In this document: positions 7,782 to 15,968 of the stretch, piece after piece
Layout: each line of letters starts with the position of its first letter
Numbering within the stretch: position 1 is the first letter of the stretch
DNA from: Acidobacteriota bacterium
GTDB taxonomy: Bacteria > Acidobacteriota > Terriglobia > Acidiferrales > UBA7541
NCBI GenBank assembly: GCA_003154775.1
Contig: PMES01000101.1
Coordinates: forward strand, 1-64,000
Length of the DNA: 64,000 bases
Reading direction: 5' to 3'
Program-made: the position numbers and the translations under genes
Notes under the pieces: model-generated
What the model saw: the letters and a program-made list of their open reading frames with translations, nothing else
Databases searched by the model: none
What the model was told of the DNA's origin: nothing

Positions 7782-10700
7782 ATGAAGAAAAACACTGCAA
7801 TCGAGCAACTGCCAGACTTTCCAGCAATCAGACAGATTCAGGGGGCTCTGTGGGGAGTCACCGAGACGCGCGGTGCAGCGGTGCTGATCGGGGCCGGATT
7901 CAGTCGCAATGCAGTGCTCCCGGCACCTAATTCTCCCAAACCGCCACTTTGGACTGATTTCTTCCGGATCATGAAAGAACGCCTGTACCCAGGTTCGCGA
8001 GAAAAAGACACGACATCTGATCCCCTCCGGCTTGCGGAGGAATACAAGGCCGCATTAGGGCCAGCAGCGCTAGAGACCCTTATCTACGAGCTCGTTCGAG
8101 ATAAGGAATGGAGGCCAGGTCCACTTCACCGCAAGCTTGTGCATCTCCCATGGACAGATATCCTGACCACGAACTGGGACACGCTTTTGGAGAGTGCGGC
8201 AGACGTTACCGACAGGGAAGAGACATATGACACCGTAAGAACGATTGCCGACATACCTCGCACGCGCTCTCCCCGGATCGTGAAGTTGCACGGTAGTATG
8301 CCATCAAACCCTCCATTCATCTTTACTGAAGAGGACTACAGGACTTTTCCGAGGAATTTCGCCCCGTTTGTCAATCTAGTCCAGCAAGTTCTGATGGAAA
8401 ACGAACTCTGTCTCGTGGGATTTTCTGGAGACGATCCGAACTTCCTTCAGTGGTCAGGCTGGATACGAGATCAACTCGGTGACTCTGCGCGCCGTATTTA
8501 TCTTGTCGGGGTTTTGAATCTGTCCCCTGCGCACAGGAAATATTTGGAAGCGAGGAAGGTCACGCCGATTGATTTTGCGCCCATCGTTGACGAGGCAGAT
8601 GGTGAGGATTGGCACAACGTGGCTTCTGGTTTGTTCTTGGACTTCCTGCTCAACTCAAAGCCAAAGGCTGCCTCACAGTGGTTGTCGAACACGGGGTCAA
8701 TTCGGTCGCAACAGTTGCTCGGGATGTCGCTAAACCGGACTGAGAGCGCAGGGCTGGTAGGGAGTTTCAAGGAACTTGTCACTGCTTGGCAAAAGGAACG
8801 CGAGTCCTATGCCGGCTGGCTGGTATGTCCATCGGGGGACCGAACTCGCATCAGGTCTGAGATCGGTAACCCTGAATACGTCTTCAGGCAGGTGCACGAG
8901 CATCTCCAAGCTCCCGAGCGAGCCACAGCCTTGTACGAAATTCTGTGGCGTCTTGATTTAGCATTTGTGCCCCCGTCCGTCTGGTTCCGCGGAGTATTGA
9001 CCGAACTCGTCGAAGACTCCTCTTCTATTGTGAAAAAGCGGCAACGCTTTGAAATCGCTTTGATTCTCCTGCGTATCGCACGCGAGGAACGGGACCGTTC
9101 CTTGTTTGAACGCTGGGTTATATTTCTCAAAACGAATACCAGCTCTGACAAGGATGTCGTTGCAGCGATTGCCTATGAGGAGAGTCTGTGGGCTCGCGAT
9201 CATTTAGACTATTCGGCACTTGAGAAGCTAGTGCCTACTATCACTGGGGAAGATCCGGCATGGAAGATAAGGCGCGCGGCTCTCCACTATGAATTGGGTG
9301 AGTCCGACAAAGCCGCGAAACTAATTACTGAAGTACTTCAAGAAATCCGCGAGCGCTACGTTCGGGACCGCAAGTCGATTTGGAACATTTCTCGGCTTGG
9401 GTGGGCTCTGTTTCTCGCTCGTGGTGCCAGACTTAACTCCGTCCAGCCGGAGAATGACGAACCACTCATTGCCTCTAATGAGTGGCCAGACTATTTTGTC
9501 AGGAATAAGTGTCTGTCTTGGGATGAGCTGGCCGAATTAGATCGCCAAATCAGCGAGGAATTTCGGGAGACGACAGAAGGCACACAATCCGAAAGCGCAC
9601 TTTTTGAACCAGGCGCTTATACAACCACTGTGCGGTTTTCGAGTTCGTTAGGCAGGGCGATGAACGACACTGTACGGGTTGCAGACACAATTGGCCTGCC
9701 GACAATGGCCGGATCAGTTGATGTGATGCGTTCCCGTTTTTCCCGAGCAGTTGAGTTATCAAGCAGCTATGACGAAGCCGCGTTCTTGCGCACGATCCGA
9801 ATTCTGAAAGGGCCTTCGGACAAACTGATTGAAAAAGTGTTCGGTCGTGTCCAAGTGGCTCGTATACCCTACGCTACTGCACAGAGATTGATCGACGTTT
9901 TGTGGACAGCGATCAACTTTGGACGGATGCGGTTTCCCAGCCCGAGCAGTTTCCTCCAGCCTGGTTTCAATGAGTTTTGGGTTGACCGTTTACGAGTTCT
10001 AGTTGAGGTCCTCTCTCGTTTGGTTGTTAGACTCGATGGTGAGCAGGCCATCGCGGCATTTCGTAAGGCTGTTTCTCTTGCTCATGCTCCGGACTGGAGA
10101 TATTGGGCGCTGTTTGAACCACTCGGGAATCTGTTAAACCGCGCTCTCTTGGCGACTCCGCCTCGCGAGCGTCAAGGACTGCTCCTGGAGATCCTGAATC
10201 TGCCTCTTCCAGATGAGCGGGGCATCCAAGGACAGACTGGCGGCCCACTGGATGAATGGCCCGAAGTGATGGCTCGCTTTCCGGGCAGAATAAGAGGTCG
10301 CGGTTCCGATGAGGCTGGATTTACAGCACGAGTGGCTGTCCTACTTTCGAAACTGATCTGTGGCGATCCACTAACTCGAGGACGAGCAGCGATTCGCCTT
10401 GGCTATTTGCAACGAATGGGTTCACTGACTCCCGAGGAAGGTATCTCATTTGGGAAAGCCGTGTGGTCGAAGCGAGAGTCTGCTTCGGCTTTTCCGCAAC
10501 ACATTAGTTTACTTGCACACGTGCTGTTCGACATTCCGGGGCACGACAAGAGTGATTTGACGCGACTCTTCAGGAGTAATGTTGTCGCCAAGACTTTGTC
10601 CGGTCTCGTCAGCCCCGATCCAATTACGGAAATTGTCGGCGCGACCCGCGCGCGAAGTGATGGATCAAGAGCATTTGAATTAACCAGCGATGAAGCACTC

Positions 10701-11423
10701 AAGCTTTTCGATCTAATCCTGGTCTGGCAGCCCCGTCCCGTCACAATAGACCTTGACCGCCACAACGCCAAAATGACAGACGTCTTTGGCCTCGCACTGG
10801 CGGAGTCAATTTTTCCGGTTGTAGATCTCAAACACTTGGGACAAGACAGAATTGAAAAACTATTCAACAGAGTTGAGGCAGGAACATTGAATTCTGCCCT
10901 CATCGCCCTTGCCGATATCGTCCGATTGGATGGATCTCGGGAGAATAGGGCTGTCGAATTACTTCATCGGGCGATTTTCAGTCGTGAACGGGATGCCGTC
11001 GTTTACAGCCTCAGTGGCATTAATCGTTGGCGAATTCGTTCAAGAGAAGGCTCACTTGGAAAGATACCTCAGCGATTGAAGCAAGCTGCAATCACACTTG
11101 CTGTTGGGGCAAGAGAGCCTTGGTTGTCTTCGGCTTTATACCTCGCAGGCAAGTTCGTGGAAGATGGTGACGTCAGTGATGGCGACAGGCAAGAGTTGCT
11201 AGTTGTACTCGACAAGTTGAGAACCGAGACGGCATACACATCTTGGGAAACGAGCGACCCGCGGACTATCAATATCACTCACGTCCGTGCGCAATGTGTG
11301 AGGCTGGCAGAACAATTGCGGCAGGCTGGTGTGGTTCATGGCGCGATTGCATTTTGGATCGACCGCTCCATGGATGATCCGATGCCAGAAGTGAGATATG
11401 CCCTTGCCGATCTGGAAGAATAG
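7782..11423 (+). CDS. Large SIR2-domain protein, candidate antiphage NADase (Dsr1-like size)
   Basis: This 1213-residue protein has an N-terminal SIR2-like domain (about 15-290). It shows the nucleotide-binding GAGFSRN at 37-43, TTNWDTLLE at 129-137 with candidate catalytic N131, KLHGS at 168-172 with H170, and GFSGDDPNF at 213-221. The remaining 900 residues are helical with no recognised enzymatic motif, as in defence-associated sirtuins that sense phage proteins with a long C-terminal region. Related proteins deplete NAD+ on infection; that activity is known for the family and only inferred here. The upstream HEPN-like gene may form a two-gene system with it. Confidence 0.8.
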   Translation: MKKNTAIEQLPDFPAIRQIQGALWGVTETRGAAVLIGAGFSRNAVLPAPNSPKPPLWTDFFRIMKERLYPGSREKDTTSDPLRLAEEYKAALGPAALETLIYELVRDKEWRPGPLHRKLVHLPWTDILTTNWDTLLESAADVTDREETYDTVRTIADIPRTRSPRIVKLHGSMPSNPPFIFTEEDYRTFPRNFAPFVNLVQQVLMENELCLVGFSGDDPNFLQWSGWIRDQLGDSARRIYLVGVLNLSPAHRKYLEARKVTPIDFAPIVDEADGEDWHNVASGLFLDFLLNSKPKAASQWLSNTGSIRSQQLLGMSLNRTESAGLVGSFKELVTAWQKERESYAGWLVCPSGDRTRIRSEIGNPEYVFRQVHEHLQAPERATALYEILWRLDLAFVPPSVWFRGVLTELVEDSSSIVKKRQRFEIALILLRIAREERDRSLFERWVIFLKTNTSSDKDVVAAIAYEESLWARDHLDYSALEKLVPTITGEDPAWKIRRAALHYELGESDKAAKLITEVLQEIRERYVRDRKSIWNISRLGWALFLARGARLNSVQPENDEPLIASNEWPDYFVRNKCLSWDELAELDRQISEEFRETTEGTQSESALFEPGAYTTTVRFSSSLGRAMNDTVRVADTIGLPTMAGSVDVMRSRFSRAVELSSSYDEAAFLRTIRILKGPSDKLIEKVFGRVQVARIPYATAQRLIDVLWTAINFGRMRFPSPSSFLQPGFNEFWVDRLRVLVEVLSRLVVRLDGEQAIAAFRKAVSLAHAPDWRYWALFEPLGNLLNRALLATPPRERQGLLLEILNLPLPDERGIQGQTGGPLDEWPEVMARFPGRIRGRGSDEAGFTARVAVLLSKLICGDPLTRGRAAIRLGYLQRMGSLTPEEGISFGKAVWSKRESASAFPQHISLLAHVLFDIPGHDKSDLTRLFRSNVVAKTLSGLVSPDPITEIVGATRARSDGSRAFELTSDEALKLFDLILVWQPRPVTIDLDRHNAKMTDVFGLALAESIFPVVDLKHLGQDRIEKLFNRVEAGTLNSALIALADIVRLDGSRENRAVELLHRAIFSRERDAVVYSLSGINRWRIRSREGSLGKIPQRLKQAAITLAVGAREPWLSSALYLAGKFVEDGDVSDGDRQELLVVLDKLRTETAYTSWETSDPRTINITHVRAQCVRLAEQLRQAGVVHGAIAFWIDRSMDDPMPEVRYALADLEE

Positions 11424-11735
11424 CGAGTCGCAAAGGATCACATCCCTGACGAAACCGTGAATTGCCCTTGCTGCCCCGATGCTCCCCGGATAACTCCCAC
11501 ATGCTTTACTCGGCGCAACATAGGCCGTAGTTCGCTCCCACTGTAAAGCCCGCTTGTGCAGCTCCGCTCGGTATACCCCAACCGTGCTCGCTTCCGCGCC
11601 CCTCCGGGCTGCGCTGAAATACGCTTCGGAGCTTGACAGCCGCGAACCACGGCCAGAACCCGCCTCCAGTAAAGCATGTTGTTTTTTATGCCCTGAAAGG
11701 GCCTAGAAACACTAACTCACACTGGAGCGAACACA
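11424..11735. other. Leader region of the ArdC-like gene with a 12-bp inverted repeat
   Basis: ACATGCTTTACT at 11499-11510 is repeated in perfect inverted orientation (AGTAAAGCATGT) at 11668-11679. Closer to the gene, GCCCT-GAA-AGGGC forms a small hairpin near 11692-11704. No gene is supported; the 79-aa minus frame 11438-11677 coincides with the repeat arms. The region probably contains the ardC-like promoter. Fold-back promoters active on single-stranded DNA are known for some antirestriction genes of conjugative elements, but this function is not shown here. Confidence 0.4.
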
Positions 11736-12656
11736 ATGGCTAGCGTCTACGAAATCGTCACTGAGAAAATTATCAAGCAGCTTGAATCCGGCGTGGCTCC
11801 CTGGCGCAAGCCCTGGACCTGTCAGATTCCCGCAAACCTGCTCACGCAAAAAGAGTATCGCGGCCTCAATGTCTTTACTCTCGCCTCGCAGGGGTTTCCA
11901 TCGCGATTCTGGCTTACCTTCAATCAGGCAACGAAGCTTGGCGGAAGGATTCGCAAGGGCGAGAAGTCTTCCCCCGTCATCTTCTGGAACGTTGGCGAAG
12001 AGCGAGAGATGACCACGCAAGACAGCAAGAAAGAGACTTCGCGGCCTTTTCTGCTCCGTTATTACAGCGTCTTCAATTTCTCGCAGACGGAAGGCATCGA
12101 CATCCCCGCTTCCCTTCTGCAGGAGGCCCGCACCAACGATCCGATTGCAGCGTGCGAGCAGATTGTGGCGAACATGCCGAATCCACCAGCGTTCCAGCAA
12201 TCCGACAAAGCATGGTACTCACCCAGCAGAGACGTGGTCGGTATGCCAGCACGCGGCCTCTTTCATTCATCGGAAGAATTTTACGCCACCGAATTCTACG
12301 AATTGGGTCACAGCAGTGGACACCCAAAGCGCCTGCACCGGGAGAACTTTGATAACCCGGCTCATTTTGGCTCTGAATCCTACTCGAAAGAGGAACTCAT
12401 CGCGGAGATGACCGCTGCCATGCTGTGCGGCGTTGCGGGAATCGAACAGAAGACGATTGAAAACTCCGCCGCCTATCTCAAGACGTGGATTGCACGGATC
12501 AAGTCCGATTCGCGGTTGCTTGTCTCCGCCGCTTCGCAGGCCCAGAAAGCCGCCGATTTCGTCCAAGGCAAAATTGCGCATCAGGAAGGCGAATGGGAAC
12601 TCGTGGGCGTAGGTGACACCAAACGCAATCCTACCCTCACTAATACACTCACTTAG
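11736..12656 (+). CDS. ArdC-family antirestriction protein with altered zinc motif
   Basis: The 306-residue protein has the DUF1738/ArdC N-terminal domain (YEIVTEKIIKQLESGVAPWRKPW, then YRGLNVFTL) that binds single-stranded DNA in the family, and a C-terminal zincin-like domain. Where relatives have an HExxH motif, this protein reads EFYELGHSSGHPKRL, so the first His is Tyr188 (codon TAC) while E189, H192 and H196 remain. Glu at AEMTAAMLCG is kept. ArdC proteins protect entering plasmid DNA from restriction, which suits the neighbouring relaxase. The Tyr substitution may abolish metal binding. It is a single-base change from CAC. Confidence 0.85.
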   Translation: MASVYEIVTEKIIKQLESGVAPWRKPWTCQIPANLLTQKEYRGLNVFTLASQGFPSRFWLTFNQATKLGGRIRKGEKSSPVIFWNVGEEREMTTQDSKKETSRPFLLRYYSVFNFSQTEGIDIPASLLQEARTNDPIAACEQIVANMPNPPAFQQSDKAWYSPSRDVVGMPARGLFHSSEEFYATEFYELGHSSGHPKRLHRENFDNPAHFGSESYSKEELIAEMTAAMLCGVAGIEQKTIENSAAYLKTWIARIKSDSRLLVSAASQAQKAADFVQGKIAHQEGEWELVGVGDTKRNPTLTNTLT

Positions 12657-12708
12657 AGTTCCTACCCTTACTCGTCTCGTTGCACCAACGCGCGGCACGC
12701 CCTTTGCC

Positions 12709-12960
12709 ATGGCAAGTCACTTCCCCGGAACTTTTCAGATCGACCAAGAGCTTCCGAATCCATTCCCGGCCAACACCGGGACACGCACGCTCTATATCCG
12801 CCAGCCGAAATTCCCCGAGTTGGGCGTGAATGGCTCACAAGACCATTTCTGCCTTCGCCCCTTTGTTTCGCCCCTCGACCATGTGAGCGCGGGAGCCAAA
12901 GTCATCATCGAACGAGACTCGCGGCCCGTGGCGATCCTTGGTGCAACTCAAAGACTTTAA
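12709..12960 (+). pseudogene. Remnant ending in a Phd/antitoxin-like segment
   Basis: The frame ends with SAGAKVIIERDSRPVAILGA, resembling the strand-turn-strand segment of Phd-type antitoxins (GAEVVIERDGRPVAVL). The preceding residues (FPANTGTRTLYIRQPKFPELG) do not look like the Phd N-terminus, and the frame stops a few residues after the motif. The stop region is antisense to another truncated small gene. I read this as a 3'-truncated fragment at a recombination scar. Confidence is low because the match is short. Confidence 0.3.
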
Positions 12961-13081
12961 CTATCTCCTCCCAGACTGTGCGGCCCTGAAAGCTCTCTTT
13001 CACTGGTACGCCTGCAACACGCATCGAATCAACACCGTGTAGATGCCGAATAACTTCTTGCAATTCTTCGATATAGTTCAT
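12905..13081 (-). CDS. Small protein MNYIEELQEVIRHLHG, probably 3'-truncated
   Basis: A 58-residue frame below the ORF-track cutoff reads MNYIEELQEVIRHLHG...VPVKESFQGRTVWEEIVKVFEL. This resembles a small plasmid-associated protein type that I recall only as hypothetical, in which VPVKExFxGxTVWExxVEVFDL is followed by another 30-40 residues. Here the sequence after FELHQG has no such continuation and stops at 12905. It overlaps the antisense end of the Phd-like remnant, so both genes appear to end at one junction near 12,945. It is transcribed divergently from the 13132 gene. Confidence 0.45.
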   Translation of the reverse strand: MNYIEELQEVIRHLHGVDSMRVAGVPVKESFQGRTVWEEIVKVFELHQGSPRAASLVR

Positions 13082-13131
13082 AGGCTTTGCCTTGGTAGAT
13101 AGTTAAACGTCCAGATAACAGGAGGATTCCA

Positions 13132-13302
13132 ATGGCAAAGGTATCTCCTTATCACACAAATTCGCAGGAATATCCGCCGAAACATAGAAACGTATATCAC
13201 GATCACGATGACTGCCCGGACGGTAAGAGAATCAAGCCGCAGCACCGTGAAAGCGGAACGGGCGGCAAATCGCGATGCGACGAGTGCATTAGGCTTGGTT
13301 AG
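13132..13302 (+). CDS. Small Cys/His protein (56 aa), missed by the ORF track
   Basis: ATG 13132 follows GGAGG at 13121-13125 with a six-base spacer, a strong initiation site. The 56-residue product contains VYHDHDDCPDGKRIKP and ends SGTGGKSRCDECIRLG, so one Cys and several His are followed by a CxxC pair, a likely zinc site. Similar short proteins with a YHxxxxCxxGxxI...GTGGxxxCxxC pattern occur widely as hypothetical proteins. Function unknown. It lies 91 bases upstream of the membrane protein gene. Confidence 0.7.
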   Translation: MAKVSPYHTNSQEYPPKHRNVYHDHDDCPDGKRIKPQHRESGTGGKSRCDECIRLG

Positions 13303-13393
13303 CATAACGGCTCCCGAAAGGTTACTTCGCGTTGAGGTCCAGTCAGTTCTCATTGCCATCGAGCATGTTCCATGTGCGCCGAGGTTGTATCCC

Positions 13394-14353
13394 ATGACCG
13401 TCATGAGGCGCTTGGCTTTTCTTGTGATTTTGCTTGCAGCAGCAGTCGGGATTGCTGCTGCTCAAGGCACGCCAAAACAGGGGGGCACAAAACAGAAGAG
13501 CGGTCAAAAGACTGAGGGCGCCAAGCAATCCGACCAGAATCACGAGACTGCCGACAAAGTGGCGATTCCGACTACCGACCAGCCATGCGCCCACCTGTCC
13601 GATACCCACACAGTAAAGAGTAGCGAGGATGCAGAAATACAATGGAAGGTCGTCGAATTTACAAAATGGCTCGCCATCGTTGGGGCGCTCCAATTTCTTG
13701 CTCTGATCGTTCAGGCCATTGTTTTTGGGCGCACCCTGAGGCAGGTTAGGATGCAGGCCGTCCTCATGCGGGAACATGCTGGACACCTTGAAAGTCTTGC
13801 CACCGCAGCCAGAGACAATGCCAAAGCCGCCAAAACCAGCGCCGATGCCCTGATCGGCGCTGAACGCGCTTGGATTCTTGAAGCTATAAATTTCCCAAAC
13901 AATCTTCCGGTGCAACCAATCGCAGGAGACGTAATCATCGTCTATGTGGGCTTCACTTTCACAAATAGAGGCGGAACACCAGCCAGGGTTCTCGCCATCA
14001 AACTGAGATTCCATACCGTAGAAACGCCAAATAGCTTGTCGGATTCCCCGCAATATGACACCACGTCCATGCCGGAACTCGGTGCTTACGGCAGGATGCT
14101 AGCTTTTGGCGAACCGATCAGTGTCGGACGCAGCTTGGAAGGTCGCGCTGCCTTTAAGGAAGGCGACCGTCAAGCGATTGCCGAAAACAGACTTTCCCTC
14201 TATGCCTACGGAATAATTGAATATGAAACGCTCGGCATCAAGGCTTCGACCCAATTCTGCTACGTCTGGTGTGAACCTTGGGGATTCTCAACCTCTGCCG
14301 ATGTAGCGGGTTTCCGCAAGGGCGGTCCACCCGCTTACAACAAGGCAATCTAG
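13394..14353 (+). CDS. Membrane-anchored hypothetical protein with N-terminal signal sequence
   Basis: From ATG 13394 the 319-residue protein has a signal-like MRRLAFLVILLAAAVGIAAAQ, a Lys/Gln/Thr-rich stretch, a transmembrane helix near 95-112 (IVGALQFLALIVQAIVFG), a coiled segment (RDNAKAAKTSADALIGAERAW) and a beta-rich C-terminal domain (VGFTFTNRGGTPARVLAIKL). The ALIGAERAW pattern followed by an Ig-like domain is common in uncharacterised bacterial membrane proteins. The track start at 13208 would overlap the 56-aa gene and is rejected. Role unknown. Confidence 0.65.
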   Translation: MTVMRRLAFLVILLAAAVGIAAAQGTPKQGGTKQKSGQKTEGAKQSDQNHETADKVAIPTTDQPCAHLSDTHTVKSSEDAEIQWKVVEFTKWLAIVGALQFLALIVQAIVFGRTLRQVRMQAVLMREHAGHLESLATAARDNAKAAKTSADALIGAERAWILEAINFPNNLPVQPIAGDVIIVYVGFTFTNRGGTPARVLAIKLRFHTVETPNSLSDSPQYDTTSMPELGAYGRMLAFGEPISVGRSLEGRAAFKEGDRQAIAENRLSLYAYGIIEYETLGIKASTQFCYVWCEPWGFSTSADVAGFRKGGPPAYNKAI

Positions 14354-14425
14354 CAGCAAAGTCAGGGTCGGAATCCAAATTAGGACACTACCTCCCGCTG
14401 ATCCGGCTCCCGATGGCGCGAACTT

Positions 14426-14445
14426 GATGGTATAATCCGGGCAGA
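14426..14445 (+). promoter_or_regulatory. Extended -10 promoter, predicted leaderless start for the TA operon
   Basis: TGG-TATAAT at 14428-14436 is a perfect extended -10 element. Transcription would begin about six or seven bases downstream, only three or four bases before ATG 14446, so the mRNA should be nearly leaderless. No Shine-Dalgarno sequence precedes the start codon, which fits. No clear -35 hexamer is seen. Confidence 0.55.
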
Positions 14446-14712
14446 ATGCAACACGTTACTCTTGCTCTTCCTGACGAACTCTCAGCAGCGCTTGCTGCTC
14501 CCGGTCAAGATTTGTCCCGCGCCGCCTTCGAGGCCCTGGCTCTGGCGGCCTATCGCGAACGCAAAATTTCGGCTGCCCAACTACGACAGTTGCTAGGCTA
14601 CGAAACCCGCATCGAGGTTGATGCCTTTCTGAAGAACCATGGCGTCGAACTGGAATACGCGATGGAAGACCTTGAGCGGGATCGCGAGACGCACCGGCGA
14701 CTTGGCCTGTAG
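14446..14712 (+). CDS. UPF0175-family antitoxin
   Basis: The 88-residue protein reads VTLALPDELSAAL, AAFEALALAAYRERKISAAQLRQLLGY and a C-terminal ELEYAMEDLERD, the standard UPF0175 layout. Members are small DNA-binding antitoxins often paired with DUF3368 PIN toxins. The toxin ATG follows the stop codon directly with no gap, so translation is coupled. It should neutralise the PIN protein and repress the operon, which is known for the family and inferred here. Confidence 0.88.
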   Translation: MQHVTLALPDELSAALAAPGQDLSRAAFEALALAAYRERKISAAQLRQLLGYETRIEVDAFLKNHGVELEYAMEDLERDRETHRRLGL

Positions 14713-15246
14713 ATGCAATCGATTGTAGCTGACACAACTCCCCTAAACTATCTCGTACTCATCCAAGCAGCCGAGATTCTTCCGAACCTATATAGAAAGG
14801 TTTTGATCCCTCCCGCTGTGAAGGCCGAACTGGCCCATGCAAACACGCCACATATCGTGCGCTCGTGGATTTCACAGGCCCCCTCATGGTTGGAAGTGGT
14901 GAACCTGAAGCAGCCCGTCGATTCGGCTCTATCACATCTGGACGCTGGCGAACGCGAAGCGATATCGCTTGCGTCCGAACTCCAAGCTAGCCTTTTGCTG
15001 ATGGACGAACGAGACGGAGTGGCTATGGCCCGCCACCGCGGATTGACGGTGATCGGCACGCTCGCTGCGCTGGACCTTGCTGCAGTCCGTGGACTCATTG
15101 ACTTGCTGACGATGTTCGACCGGTTGCGCGCGACCACGTTTCGATCACCACTTCGCCTCATGGTTAGCATGCTGGAGCAGGATGCCGAACGCAAGAAACG
15201 TCAAGAAGGCGGGCCCGAATATGGTGGGCCTTCTAACGCCGGTTGA
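14713..15246 (+). CDS. DUF3368 PIN-domain toxin (RNase)
   Basis: The 177-residue protein begins MQSIVADTTPLNYLVLIQ, with the first PIN aspartate at D7, and continues with LDAGEREAISLA (acidic E in the second site) and LLLMDERDGVAMARHRGL carrying the third acidic cluster. The pattern GTLAALDLAAVRGLI then follows, as in DUF3368 proteins. PIN toxins are Mg-dependent ribonucleases. The C-terminal KKRQEGGPEYGGPSNAG looks unstructured. It forms a toxin-antitoxin pair with the preceding gene. Confidence 0.88.
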   Translation: MQSIVADTTPLNYLVLIQAAEILPNLYRKVLIPPAVKAELAHANTPHIVRSWISQAPSWLEVVNLKQPVDSALSHLDAGEREAISLASELQASLLLMDERDGVAMARHRGLTVIGTLAALDLAAVRGLIDLLTMFDRLRATTFRSPLRLMVSMLEQDAERKKRQEGGPEYGGPSNAG

Positions 15247-15968
15247 GCTGCGCCAATTTGCCCCTCTGCGGAGAGCGTCTCTCTCTAGCCCTTCGTATGC
15301 CCCGCTCCTTTCGGCGACGCCGCACTTGTGTGCGTGCGACGCTAAGGGCGCGTCGTTTCTAGTACAGAGCTACCAACCGTAGGACAGCAGTTTTCCAAAC
15401 GTTGCTAAGGGACTTTGGTCCCCTCGCTGGTCCACACGACTGGCTTGGAGACGCTTTCACTAGGTAGGCCGTGAGCTTTTCACGGTAAACCTCCTAGCGG
15501 GAAGTGTCCCGCTTCGCCATTGGGCAGAAGCCGCAGGAAAGCTTGAGATGTTTCGCGGAATTCGCTTATCGCATCAGTCAAAGAAGCGGTTGGAATCGAA
15601 TTGCTCCGGAGTAAGCCTTTTGCTCTTGAATCGCTGCAATTCCGAACGGGCCACTTTAAGGACCTCGCGCTTCTCCACGCTTACACTCTCCTCCCTGATC
15701 ATTAGTCGACACCGACACCTAGGTCAGTAGTCAAATTCTGCGCTTGAGCCGTTTGAGCAACACACTCGCTCAAAAAGGATCCAAGATCGTCTCCTCGGGT
15801 GCGCCACTTTTTCGATAAAAAAAAGACCAATCCAAAACGCACGTTGCAAATCGAACGTGGGACACCCTCCATCCCTCTGTGCTTCCCAGGAACTTGCTGC
15901 AGTGTCACCACCACATCGCGCCGCAGGATTGCGTCTGATTTCCTAATTATTTTCCGGGCCACCCCGCC
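15247..15968. other. Noncoding stretch with a dense run of hairpins
   Basis: No gene is supported in these 722 bases. Between 15,369 and 15,513 five hairpins follow one another: CTAC-CAACC-GTAG, an imperfect AGCA/TGCT stem, GGGAC-TTTG-GTCCC near 15410-15424, a long stem CTAGG...CCTAG enclosing CCGTGA/TCACGG (15460-15497), and AGCGGGA-AGTG-TCCCGCT (15496-15513). The first copy of the island direct repeat lies at 15779-15811. The 86-aa minus frame 15702-15962 has no recognisable content. Confidence 0.4.
15779..15811. repeat. Island direct repeat, copy 1
   Basis: The sequence AAGATCGTCTCCTCGGGTGCGCCACTTTTT matches copies at 17373 and 19140 in the same orientation. Consensus: (GTTCT)AARATCGTCCCCTNGGGCGCGCCACTTT. 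This copy is the most diverged and lacks the GTTCTA prefix. Confidence 0.7.

Noticed and set aside
15460-15513. Integron attC or group II intron domain V
   Set aside because: No GTTRRRY/RYYYAAC ends and no AGC catalytic triad in a 34-nt hairpin were found.
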